Shown: one piece after another, positions 28,932 through 37,801 of the stretch
Position numbering within the stretch: the first letter of the stretch is position 1
Layout of the letters: every line of letters begins with the position of its first letter
Source: Alphaproteobacteria bacterium
GTDB taxonomy: Bacteria; Pseudomonadota; Alphaproteobacteria; UBA9655
Reading direction: 5' to 3'
Length of the DNA stretch: 64,000 bases
Assembly (NCBI GenBank): GCA_013815465.1
Contig: JACDGE010000002.1
Span: 1-64,000, forward strand
Position numbers and translations under genes: made by a program
Notes under the pieces: generated by a model
Database searches by the model: none
Seen by the model: the letters and a program-made list of their open reading frames with translations, nothing else
Told to the model about the DNA's origin: nothing

Positions 28932-29016
28932 GTGTCGTTCCCGCGCAGGCAGGAATCCATAAATATTTGTTTTATTGCAGGTGTTTGTTGGATCCCCGCG
29001 TACGCGGGGATGACAA
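28932..29016. repeat. Intergenic palindromic repeat (gtcgttcccgcgcaggcaggaatcc...ggatccccgcgtacgcggggatgac)
   Basis: Inverted arms and internal hairpin ccccgcgtacgcgggg. Confidence 0.65.
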
Positions 29017-29122
29017 CAGAGAGTAGAGCACATACTAGCGAGAGGGTTGTTTGATTTCAGTATGATGTCTAAGCTCGTAGTTAACTACATGTTTTTTTGA
29101 TAAAGGTCTTTTTTATCCCTTC

Positions 29123-29590
29123 CTACTTTTCTGATTCCGTTTCCTTAATAGAAGACTTTTTTTCCTCCATAACAGGTTCTGCTGGAACGACAGGCTCAGA
29201 TTTCTGAGGAATCACCATGTTTGCTCCCGTCTTGCGTACGATTTTTTCAGCAATACGCGCTTTCTTACCCGTTAAACCACGGAGATAGTAAAGTTTCGCA
29301 CGACGCACAATACCGCGACGAACAAGCAGAATTTCAATGCTTGGTGAATAGAGAGGGAAAACGCGTTCTACCCCCTCCCCATAGGAAATTTTGCGAACGG
29401 TGAAGGAAGAATTAATCCCCGCATTCTTCCGGGCAATGCAAATCCCTTCAAACGCCTGGACGCGTTCCCGGGTGCCTTCCACAACTTTCACCATTACTTT
29501 TAAGGTGTCTCCTGCTTGAAAATCAGGTATTTTTTTATTTTCTGTTAATTTTTTGAGTTGTTCGTTCTCAAAATTTTGTAAAAGATTCAT
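29123..29590 (-). CDS. rplS: 50S ribosomal protein L19
   Basis: [60 protein letters not shown]. Confidence 0.97.
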   Translation of the reverse strand: MNLLQNFENEQLKKLTENKKIPDFQAGDTLKVMVKVVEGTRERVQAFEGICIARKNAGINSSFTVRKISYGEGVERVFPLYSPSIEILLVRRGIVRRAKLYYLRGLTGKKARIAEKIVRKTGANMVIPQKSEPVVPAEPVMEEKKSSIKETESEK

Positions 29591-29600
29591 TTTCTTCTCC

Positions 29601-30323
29601 TTAGGTTAATTCAGATTTTTTAATATATTGATTCCATAAATCAGGTCGTTTTTCCCGCGTAATCGCTTCAGCTTGAGCTTGCCTCCACTTTTCAATATTT
29701 TCGTGGTGCCCTGAAAGCAAAACATCCGGAACAGTCCGGTCTTGCCATACGCGCGGACGGGTGTAGTGAGCATATTCCAGAAGTCCTTTTGAAAAGCTTT
29801 CTTCTTTCAATGAGTCCTCATCCCCAACCACGCCCGGCACAAGGCGCACAACTGCATCGAGAATGGTCATAGCGGCCAGCTCTCCACCTGTCAGGATAAA
29901 ATCCCCCAGGCTGATGTCTTCTGCTCCCCATGCGTCTAAAACCCGTTGATCAATCCCTTCATAGCGTCCGCAAAGGAACACAAAAGGAAGGGCAGAGCTT
30001 GCCATTTCATGGGCCAATTTTTGCTTAAAAACTTGACCTCTAGGTGTCAGGTGAAACAACCGGGCTTCTCCTTTTTCCATCACAGAACTGAGAGCTTTGT
30101 CTACCACATCCGGTCGCATGACCATGCCAGGGCCACCGCCAAAACATGTGTCATCCACGGTTTGGTGCTTATCTTCAGCAAAAGACCGAATATCCACAAT
30201 GTTAAGTTGCCACAGGTCTTTCTCAAGAGCTTTTCCAACAAGGGAATGGGCCAAGGGTCCGGGAAACATTTCCGGGAAAAGGGTTAGGATAGTGACTTTA
30301 TGTGTCATCCGACCCTCCTTCAA
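29601..30323 (-). CDS. trmD: tRNA (guanine37-N1)-methyltransferase (likely start [15 protein letters not shown])
   Basis: [34 protein letters not shown]. Confidence 0.97.
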   Translation of the reverse strand: MKEGRMTHKVTILTLFPEMFPGPLAHSLVGKALEKDLWQLNIVDIRSFAEDKHQTVDDTCFGGGPGMVMRPDVVDKALSSVMEKGEARLFHLTPRGQVFKQKLAHEMASSALPFVFLCGRYEGIDQRVLDAWGAEDISLGDFILTGGELAAMTILDAVVRLVPGVVGDEDSLKEESFSKGLLEYAHYTRPRVWQDRTVPDVLLSGHHENIEKWRQAQAEAITREKRPDLWNQYIKKSELT

Positions 30324-30846
30324 GAAATAATTCGGCGCCCTTGCTTAAACGCAGCGTTCCCTTTTCAAGGTCCACTTCCACAACCATTTCATGGGTGAAA
30401 GGTATCATGTGTAAGGTGCCTGCGATGGTTTTCACCTCTAGTAGTTCCCCTGCTCCAAAGTTATAAAGGGCATGGACTGTCCCCGCAGACTGACCTTCCG
30501 TGGATATCACGGAAAGACCAATGAGGTCCTTATGATAATAGGTATCATCGACAAGCTCGGGCAAGCGTTCTGGGGCAAGCATAAGCTTGGATCCCCTCAA
30601 ACTTTCAGCCTTTGTCCGATCGGTGACACCTTCAAAAGAGACAACAAGAACATCTTTGTTCTGGGACAGAACTTTTTTCACCGTATAAACTGGTTCTCCT
30701 TCTTCATTTGAATAGGGAGAATAAGTCTTTAAGTGGGCGGGATCTTCCAAAAAGCATTTCACCTTCACATGTCCCTGTATGCCATGAGCAGACGCAATCA
30801 CAGCGGCACAGAAAAGGGAAGAAGCTGGGGAAGAACCTGAAACCAT
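30298..30846 (-). CDS. rimM: Ribosome maturation factor RimM
   Basis: VIASAHGIQGHVKVKCF; PRC-like C-terminal domain; operon position. Confidence 0.92.
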   Translation of the reverse strand: MVSGSSPASSLFCAAVIASAHGIQGHVKVKCFLEDPAHLKTYSPYSNEEGEPVYTVKKVLSQNKDVLVVSFEGVTDRTKAESLRGSKLMLAPERLPELVDDTYYHKDLIGLSVISTEGQSAGTVHALYNFGAGELLEVKTIAGTLHMIPFTHEMVVEVDLEKGTLRLSKGAELFLEGGSDDT

Positions 30847-30855
30847 GAAATGTCC

Positions 30856-31473
30856 TTAAATCTTATTTTCTGGAACAGTTTCAGTGTCCCCTGTTGCAGG
30901 AGCCGAGGGAGGTGTTTCTCCTGGAATGGGTGGAAGAGCCTCTGTGTCGCCGGAAACACCTTGAGGAGAGGTTCCACCGCTAGCTGGTGTTTCTCCTGGA
31001 ATGTCTGGAATATTTTCAGTCTCTCCTTTTTCCGAAGCCTCAGCTGGTGCTTCAGGTTCAGGGGCTGAGGCAGGTTCTGCCTTTGGCTCTGGTGCTGGTT
31101 TTTCAGCGGCAGCCTTACGTGCTTCCTCAGCTTCTTTGCGTGCTTCTTCCTCAGCTTTCATACGCTCTTGCGCTTTCGCCTTCGGTTGGGATTTCAACGT
31201 CATCCCAGGTGTTGCGGGCATGGCTATAATCTGCGCTTTTCCTAAGAACAAAGCCACCCGATCCGTAGGCTGAGCACCAACAGAAAGCCAATGCTTAATC
31301 CGGTCCACTTTCAAACGAATCCGATCCTGGTTTTCCTGAGGAAGCATGGGGTTATAGGTACCCACCTTCTCCACAAACCGACCATCTCGTGGTGAGCGTG
31401 CATCCGCAACAACAATTTGATAAAATGGGCGTTTTTTAGCACCACCCCGTGCCAGACGTATTTTTAATGCCAT
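30856..31473 (-). CDS. rpsP: 30S ribosomal protein S16 with long low-complexity C-terminal extension
   Basis: [42 protein letters not shown]; ~120 aa Ala/Pro/Glu-rich tail. Confidence 0.95.
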   Translation of the reverse strand: MALKIRLARGGAKKRPFYQIVVADARSPRDGRFVEKVGTYNPMLPQENQDRIRLKVDRIKHWLSVGAQPTDRVALFLGKAQIIAMPATPGMTLKSQPKAKAQERMKAEEEARKEAEEARKAAAEKPAPEPKAEPASAPEPEAPAEASEKGETENIPDIPGETPASGGTSPQGVSGDTEALPPIPGETPPSAPATGDTETVPENKI

Positions 31474-31499
31474 AGTGTTCTTTCAGTCCTCCTAAAGGT

Positions 31500-32855
31500 T
31501 TAACGGTTGGGCATCATGCCCTGTAGTCCTTGGCGTAAAAATCCTTTTTTGCCAAGTTTTTGCATACGCTTCATCATGTCACTCATATCACGGTGTTGCT
31601 TTAAAAGCTTGTTCACATCTTGAACCGATGTGCCACTTCCAAGAGCAATGCGCCTTTTGCGAGATCCGTTGATGAGGCGTGCATCTTTTCGTTCTTTTTT
31701 TGTCATGGAACGGATAATTGCGATTTGGTGCTGAATAAAATGGTCATTGAGGCCGGCTTGCTCTATTTTTCCTTGAAACTTATTCAAACCTGGGATCATA
31801 CCCATCAGGCTGGACATGCCACCCATTTTATTCATTTGTAAAAGCTGGGATTCCATTGCATTGAAATCAAAAACCCCTTTTTGCATTTGAAGGGCAAGTT
31901 TTTCTGCCTCTTCCTGGTCTACAGACTCCATAGCCCTTTCCACCAAAGTCACCACATCACCCATTCCTAAGATGCGAGTGGCAATGCGGTCTGGGTGGAA
32001 AAGCTCTAGCTCATGGGGTCTTTCACCCGTCCCTAAGAGTTTTAAGGGTTTGCCGGTTACTGCACGCATAGAAAGGGCCGCACCACCGCGAGCGTCCCCA
32101 TCAATTCGGGAAAGGGCGATGGCTGTAATGCCGACCTTCTCATCAAATTCTTTTGCAATGGTAACGGCATCTTGTCCTGTCATCGCGTCCGCAACGAGGA
32201 TCACTTCGGTAGGCTTGGCTAGATTACGCACAGCCACCACTTCATCCATCAACGCTTGGTCAATGTGAAGGCGTCCTGCTGTATCTAAAATTAAAACATC
32301 ATAGCCCTCAAGGCGAGCCCTTTCAAGGGCGCGGGCCGTAATCGTCATGGGCTTTTCATCGGCCAAGATAGATAAGGTGTCAATGTGACATTGTTGCCCT
32401 AACGTTTGCAGCTGCTCACGAGCTGCGGGGCGGTAGATATCAAGGCTCGCCATGAGGACTTTCTTCTTCTGCTTGGTGTGAAGATAGTTCCCTAGCTTAG
32501 CCGTCATCGAAGTTTTTCCCGACCCCTGCAATCCCACCATGAGGATGGCGACGGGCGGTACAGCTTTCAGCTCGATGTCTACAACTTCTTGACCTAAGAA
32601 TTCAGCAAGGGCATCGTGCACAATCTTGACAACCATTTGGCCCGCACTGATGCTGTGAAGGACATCGTGCCCAATGGCTTTTTCTTGCACATTTGCGATG
32701 AAGTCTTTGACGACGGGCAGTGCCACATCCGCCTCTAAAAGCGCAATCCGAATTTCACGCATGGAGGCCTTTACGTCCGCTTCCGTTAAAGCGCCCCGTC
32801 CTTTTAGTTTGTCAATGATCTTGCCTAAACGACCGGTGAGGCCATCAAACATCAA
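31500..32855 (-). CDS. ffh: Signal recognition particle protein Ffh
   Basis: GLQGSGKTSMTAKLG, DTAGRLHID, DGDARGGAALS, M-domain. Confidence 0.98.
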   Translation of the reverse strand: MMFDGLTGRLGKIIDKLKGRGALTEADVKASMREIRIALLEADVALPVVKDFIANVQEKAIGHDVLHSISAGQMVVKIVHDALAEFLGQEVVDIELKAVPPVAILMVGLQGSGKTSMTAKLGNYLHTKQKKKVLMASLDIYRPAAREQLQTLGQQCHIDTLSILADEKPMTITARALERARLEGYDVLILDTAGRLHIDQALMDEVVAVRNLAKPTEVILVADAMTGQDAVTIAKEFDEKVGITAIALSRIDGDARGGAALSMRAVTGKPLKLLGTGERPHELELFHPDRIATRILGMGDVVTLVERAMESVDQEEAEKLALQMQKGVFDFNAMESQLLQMNKMGGMSSLMGMIPGLNKFQGKIEQAGLNDHFIQHQIAIIRSMTKKERKDARLINGSRKRRIALGSGTSVQDVNKLLKQHRDMSDMMKRMQKLGKKGFLRQGLQGMMPNR

Positions 32856-33091
32856 TTTTTCCCTAACAAAAAAGCGCCAGTGCGCGCAACGCGTGGACTG
32901 GCGTGATGAAATTTAAGGGGACATTAAGCTTGGATTGGGCTTTTGTCAAGGGGGTTGTGTGTTATCCATGACCTTCATTTTTTACAAAACAAGGGGGAAT
33001 ATTAACCAATTATTAGCGGATACTAGGATAAATTGATTAATGAACACAATCTAACCGACTGATTCGATGGAAAGCCAAAAGAGCACAAAAA

Positions 33092-33400
33092 ATGAAAAAT
33101 ATACTTACAGCCCTCATGATAATAGCAGGATTAACCCAAGGAACAGCGGTTGTGGCTGATGTTACATTTATTCCAAAAAACAGCAACTACCAAAATAACT
33201 ATCATTTTACAAGTAATTGCATTCCTGGAAAAGTATTTAGAAATCAGGGGCATCCTTTAGTAAAGTGTCAAGGTCCTGAGACAACGATTACGGATCTTGC
33301 TAAGAATACGACATGCAAAATTTTGGGAGCAGCCCCGACGGGTGACGCATGTAGGTATATTATATTTAAGATTTCAGGTGCTACGATCACTCTAAACTAA
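33092..33400 (+). CDS. Small exported Cys-containing protein (leader family MKNI..ALMIIAGLTQGTAVVA)
   Basis: Signal peptide shared with 33569..33952 and 2149..2502; upstream DNA also shared with the 33569 copy. Confidence 0.75.
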   Translation: MKNILTALMIIAGLTQGTAVVADVTFIPKNSNYQNNYHFTSNCIPGKVFRNQGHPLVKCQGPETTITDLAKNTTCKILGAAPTGDACRYIIFKISGATITLN

Positions 33401-33424
33401 TCCCCAAACCAACCATCACCAAAA

Positions 33425-33460
33425 CGAGGGAGTCCCTTTTTCGGAGGCCCTCGCTTTTTT
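33425..33460 (+). terminator. Rho-independent terminator
   Basis: cgagggagtccctttttcggaggccctcgcttttttt. Confidence 0.75.
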
Positions 33461-33568
33461 TACAAAATAAGGAAAAACGTTAACCAATTATTAACCAATT
33501 CAGGATAAATTGATTCATGAAAATAATCTAACTAACTGATTAGATTAAAAAACAGAGGAGAATTAAAA

Positions 33569-33952
33569 ATGAAAAATACAATTAAAATGCTTATGATTAT
33601 CGCTGGATTAACCCAAGGAACAGCAGTTTTGGGCGCCGATTTCAAGATTGTTGGAGGAGAAGGCAACACGATGTTCACGCTCGAGACAGCTGAAGTGACT
33701 TGCGATGGTCAAAAGAATCCTGAGGGAAAAACCATTGTTTCTCCTAAGCAAACAGTGAATTGTAAAATAGATGACCTAGCTCTGAACAACCTTTCCACCC
33801 CATTCGGGGTGAAGATAATTCTACGCGATTCTAAGAATGAACCGGCAGGAGTATTTGCAAAGTTGGAAAATAACAAAATAAAATTCGGCCAACCATTCGG
33901 TGGTGCAGTTGGAAACGACGGAGCAGAATCAATCAACTTACCAAGTCGGTAA
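33569..33952 (+). CDS. Small exported Cys-containing protein, tandem paralogue
   Basis: MKNTIKMLMIIAGLTQGTAVLGADF. Confidence 0.75.
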   Translation: MKNTIKMLMIIAGLTQGTAVLGADFKIVGGEGNTMFTLETAEVTCDGQKNPEGKTIVSPKQTVNCKIDDLALNNLSTPFGVKIILRDSKNEPAGVFAKLENNKIKFGQPFGGAVGNDGAESINLPSR

Positions 33953-33973
33953 AACCAATTTTTTATCCAAACA

Positions 33974-34005
33974 AGGGAGCTCCGTTTCAGGAGCTCCCTC
34001 TTTTT
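33974..34005 (+). terminator. Rho-independent terminator
   Basis: agggagctccgtttcaggagctccctctttttt. Confidence 0.8.
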
Positions 34006-34102
34006 TGCCTGAAATGAAAAATAGATCCCTCAATGAAATGGGCCTGGGCAACTTCTTTTTTTAGGCTTATAATAAAGAAAAAGTTTCTAAGGAATCAAGA
34101 AA

Positions 34103-34750
34103 ATGAAGTGTTTTGGTATTATGTCAGCGTATTTTCTTATGCTCGCAGCCACTGTCCCACCCGTAAATGCACAAACCCTGACCGTTGGAAATGTGAGGGT
34201 GTCTGTAAAAGCTGATTCGGCAGCATCTGCACAGGCACAAGCTCTTGATCAAGCCCCTCAACTTGCTTTTCAAAAGCTGGTGGCTGAAAATTTTCCTCAA
34301 AGTGCAGGTGGCCTTCCCTCATCAGAAGTCTTACGGGATATGGTGGATGATTTTTCTGTTGATCGAGAAAAGACAACACCAACAAGCTATGCGGCGTCCC
34401 TCACGTTTCAATTCAATGAACGTTTGGTTCAAAGTTGGCTTCACCGAGGACCCCAAGGGTCAGCGTCCGCAACCTTTGGGCGCCAACCTTATGAAGAATG
34501 CAACTCCTTAAACGTAACCGCAACCTACGCAACCCACGGGGAATGGCAACACATTAGGAAAACAGTGGAAAATTTTCCGGATGTTCAATCTCTATCCGTC
34601 TTTACCTTATCCCCCAAAAATGCGAATGTAAAAATTACATATAGGGGGGCTATCGATAAATTGAAGCAAGGCTTTCTGCAAAATGGGATTCTCTTGACGC
34701 AGCAAGAGGACGGCTGGATGGTTTCATCAAGTGAATTGGGCTTGCATTAA
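34103..34750 (+). CDS. Exported DUF2066-like protein
   Basis: Signal peptide; NVRVSVKADSAASAQAQALDQAPQLAFQKLV pattern. Confidence 0.6.
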   Translation: MKCFGIMSAYFLMLAATVPPVNAQTLTVGNVRVSVKADSAASAQAQALDQAPQLAFQKLVAENFPQSAGGLPSSEVLRDMVDDFSVDREKTTPTSYAASLTFQFNERLVQSWLHRGPQGSASATFGRQPYEECNSLNVTATYATHGEWQHIRKTVENFPDVQSLSVFTLSPKNANVKITYRGAIDKLKQGFLQNGILLTQQEDGWMVSSSELGLH

Positions 34751-34818
34751 CATAGGACTATAGCTTAAGGTATTGTAATGGAAAAAATAAACTTGAGACA
34801 ACGTCGGGTAAACACATA

Positions 34819-35379
34819 ATGACAACGGCTATGAATGTTCCAAACCTCATTACTCTTGCTCGTTTGCTAAGTGTTCCTCTTATCGTCTCTCTTATTCTTT
34901 CTCACCAATTAATGGCAGCTTTGGTTTTCTTTAGCATTGCGGGCCTTTCGGATGCGCTCGATGGCTTCTTAGCCCGCATCTTTAAATCACGGACAACCTT
35001 GGGTGCTTACTTAGACCCCATTGCAGATAAAGCTCTTTTGGTAGGCGTATTTGCAGCCCTCGGGCATACAGGGCTTGCAGAAATTTGGGTTGTCGTTCTC
35101 GTTGTTTTTAGGGACGTTTTAATTGTCGGAGGGATCATTCTCCTGTTTCTTTTTAAAAATACGGTTGAAATGAAACCGCTAATGATTAGTAAAATTAATA
35201 CAGTCGTTCAATTGACCTACGCCCTAGTTATTCTTGCACAAGGGGATTTTTTGTTCAACATTCCCCATTTAAGTATTTGGCTGGGCTATATGGTTGCTTT
35301 TACGACTGTGATTTCTGCTTTTATTTATGTTAGGCTCGCTCTTAAATATTTTAACAAAATGGATGTTGCAACGTTATGA
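34819..35379 (+). CDS. pgsA: CDP-alcohol phosphatidyltransferase, PgsA-like
   Basis: NVPNLITLARLLSVPLI; SDALDGFLARIFKSRTTLGAYLDPIADKALL (DG..AR...G..LD...D). Confidence 0.88.
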   Translation: MTTAMNVPNLITLARLLSVPLIVSLILSHQLMAALVFFSIAGLSDALDGFLARIFKSRTTLGAYLDPIADKALLVGVFAALGHTGLAEIWVVVLVVFRDVLIVGGIILLFLFKNTVEMKPLMISKINTVVQLTYALVILAQGDFLFNIPHLSIWLGYMVAFTTVISAFIYVRLALKYFNKMDVATL

Positions 35380-36473
35380 TTAAAGATCGACAAACATGGC
35401 TTTGGTTAGCCGTATTGCTGGCCTTTGGAATAGCCCTCTACTTTCTAGAAAGCATCCTCATGCCTTTTCTTGCGGGTCTATTGGTTGCCTATGCAATGAA
35501 TCCAGCTGTAAGAATTTTTCAAAAGTGGGGCATTTCACGAAAAGTTGCCAGCAGTTTTATGATTATAAGCTTTTTTCTTTTGATCGCTCTTCTCCTCTTT
35601 ATTGCCATCCCCTTTATACAGACAGAGCTTACTGTATTGGCCTCCCACGTTCCCGAATATGGAGAGCGAATTATGACGACCCTAAAGCCCCTTTTGGAAG
35701 ATGTTTTTGATTATACTTATGATGCAAAACGCCTACGCACGTTTGCGAGTGCTAATTTGGGAGACGTCGTTTCCTGGGGGATTAAACTTTTAGCAAGAAT
35801 TTTAACAAATAGTTTAGTGATTGCAAATGTTATCTCTTTAATTGTTATTACCCCCATCGTTGCTTTTTATTGTTTGAGAGATTGGAATCTCATTATTAAT
35901 ACCATTGATCACTGGCTTCCCCGGCCTTATGCGCCCACCATCCGTCGGGTCTTTAAAGATATCAATGAAACGATTGGTGGGTTTGCCAAAGGTCAAGCTC
36001 TTGTTTGCCTTATGATTGGAACTTATTATGCGATTGCCTTAACGTTTGCGGGGCTTGATTTTAGTATTGTTGTGGGTGTTGTCATTGGAGTGATGGCCTT
36101 TATTCCTTATGTGGGCGCCCTCGTGGGGTTGATATTAAGTATTGGCATTGCCTTAGCCCAATTCACGGAGTGGTCATCCGTGGGGATCGTCGCTGCAATT
36201 TTTGTCGTTGGCCAAACCATGGAAGCTTATCTTCTCATCCCTTATTTTGTAGGGAATCGTATCGGGCTTCATCCTGTCTGGGTTCTTTTTGCCCTTTTAG
36301 CAGGAGGAGCATTATATGGATTCATCGGAATTTTATTTGCGCTCCCGTGTGCTGCTGCTATTGGCGTTCTTATCCGGTATACACGCGAATTTTATTTCCT
36401 AAGTCCCTATTACCTTGGATACCCCCCTTCTTTAAACCAGGAGTCCCGTGAAGCAACTGATTCTCCCCTTTGA
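35376..36473 (+). CDS. AI-2E (PerM/UPF0118) family transporter
   Basis: Multi-TM; VIGVMAFIPYVGALVGLILS; GIHPVWVLFALLAGG-like region. Confidence 0.88.
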   Translation: MIKDRQTWLWLAVLLAFGIALYFLESILMPFLAGLLVAYAMNPAVRIFQKWGISRKVASSFMIISFFLLIALLLFIAIPFIQTELTVLASHVPEYGERIMTTLKPLLEDVFDYTYDAKRLRTFASANLGDVVSWGIKLLARILTNSLVIANVISLIVITPIVAFYCLRDWNLIINTIDHWLPRPYAPTIRRVFKDINETIGGFAKGQALVCLMIGTYYAIALTFAGLDFSIVVGVVIGVMAFIPYVGALVGLILSIGIALAQFTEWSSVGIVAAIFVVGQTMEAYLLIPYFVGNRIGLHPVWVLFALLAGGALYGFIGILFALPCAAAIGVLIRYTREFYFLSPYYLGYPPSLNQESREATDSPL

Positions 36474-37128
36474 ACCCTCACCCGCGTTTGGTGTAAAGGA
36501 TTTTATTGTCTCAAGCTCTAATGAGGGGGCTTATATTTGGCTTATGGCCTGGCCTAGTTGGCCCCATCCTTGCCTCTCTATTTATGGAGAGAAGGGATGT
36601 GGTAAAACCCATCTTTCGAGCATTTGGCAAAGAACCTCAAAAGCCCAATATTTTAGTGCTCGGGATTTTAATGCCATAGAATTAGAAGCACTGTTTGAAG
36701 GACCCCCTGTTTTTATTCTAGATGACGCTCACTTTATTAAAAATGAAGAAAAATTATTTCATTTTTATAATCATTTAATCACTTCTAAAGGGAGTTTGTT
36801 GCTTCTTTCTCAGAGTGCGCCTGCCCGCTGGATGACGAATTTGCCGGACTTACGTTCACGGCTCAATGCCATTCCTGCCATAAAAATTAATGCTCCTGAT
36901 GAAGCCCTTCTCACGCAAGTCCTTCAAAAATTATTTAGTGATCTACAATTAAAAGTAGATGAGGCTGTTATATGTTTCCTCATTAAGCATATGGAACGGT
37001 CGTTTGAAAGTGCACGACGATGGACAAAGGCTCTCAATGCTTTTGCCCTTACCGAAAGAAGAAATATTACGGTTCCTGCAGTCCGAGAACTTCTGTCCCG
37101 GCCAGATATGGTTGGAATAGATCAATAA
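36448..37128 (+). CDS. hda: DnaA-related (Hda/HdaA-like) protein
   Basis: QLILPFEPSPAFGVKDFIVSSSNEGAYIWL; GEKGCGKTHLSSIW; FILDDAHF. Confidence 0.8.
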   Translation: MKQLILPFEPSPAFGVKDFIVSSSNEGAYIWLMAWPSWPHPCLSIYGEKGCGKTHLSSIWQRTSKAQYFSARDFNAIELEALFEGPPVFILDDAHFIKNEEKLFHFYNHLITSKGSLLLLSQSAPARWMTNLPDLRSRLNAIPAIKINAPDEALLTQVLQKLFSDLQLKVDEAVICFLIKHMERSFESARRWTKALNAFALTERRNITVPAVRELLSRPDMVGIDQ

Positions 37129-37594
37129 TTTCAGCTCTACCCCATTCTAAATCCATCCATTTGTCAAATGGAAATTGAAGACCGGTAAGGGTCCCCGGTG
37201 TGACACCATCCGTCAGAAAGTGAGGCATCACTTTGGCAAATTTTAGAATCGAAAATGCAACGCCTGGATTATGACCAATATAGAGAACTTTGTCCTTCTC
37301 CTCACTAACCAGCGTTAGATGTTCTAAAATTTTGTCTTCAGAAATATCATAAAAGCTTTTCGATATTTCAATAGCACTCGGTTCGATAATGGGTCGCAGG
37401 GGCTCTAAGGTTTCTTGGGCTCGAAGAGCTGCCGAACACATCACAAAGTCAAAAGAAATTTTCTTTTTGCGAAGGTATGCAGCGATAGCCTTTCCCTCTG
37501 CATGCCCTCTTTCATCTAAAGGGCGATCAAAGTCGGACCACCCAAGGCCATGAGGCTCGGCATGCGCATGGCGTAATAAGTAAAGTTGCTTCAT
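37067..37594 (-). CDS. sixA: SixA-like histidine phosphatase
   Basis: LYLLRHAHAEPHGLGWSDFDRPLDERG. Confidence 0.85.
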   Translation of the reverse strand: MKQLYLLRHAHAEPHGLGWSDFDRPLDERGHAEGKAIAAYLRKKKISFDFVMCSAALRAQETLEPLRPIIEPSAIEISKSFYDISEDKILEHLTLVSEEKDKVLYIGHNPGVAFSILKFAKVMPHFLTDGVTPGTLTGLQFPFDKWMDLEWGRAEIIDLFQPYLAGTEVLGLQEP

Positions 37595-37801
37595 GAGGAC
37601 TAATATAGCAAAGAATTCTGCGCATTGAAATCACGATGTTGCAAGGTGGTGCAATAAAAACCAAAGTTTTAATCACCCCATCGCAACAAGCTCCCGAATC
37701 CCAGAACATATGAACCCCCACATAATGCATTTTTCTAGTGACAAATCAGGCGTATTTTTATAGGTTATACCCATGCTTCAACAAAAGAATTATTAAATCA
37801 G

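Noticed and set aside
30850-31273. Plus-strand ORFs opposite rpsP (30850..31068, 30987..31229, 31001..31273)
   Set aside because: Low-complexity antisense of the Ala/Pro/Glu-rich rpsP tail; the open frames follow from composition.
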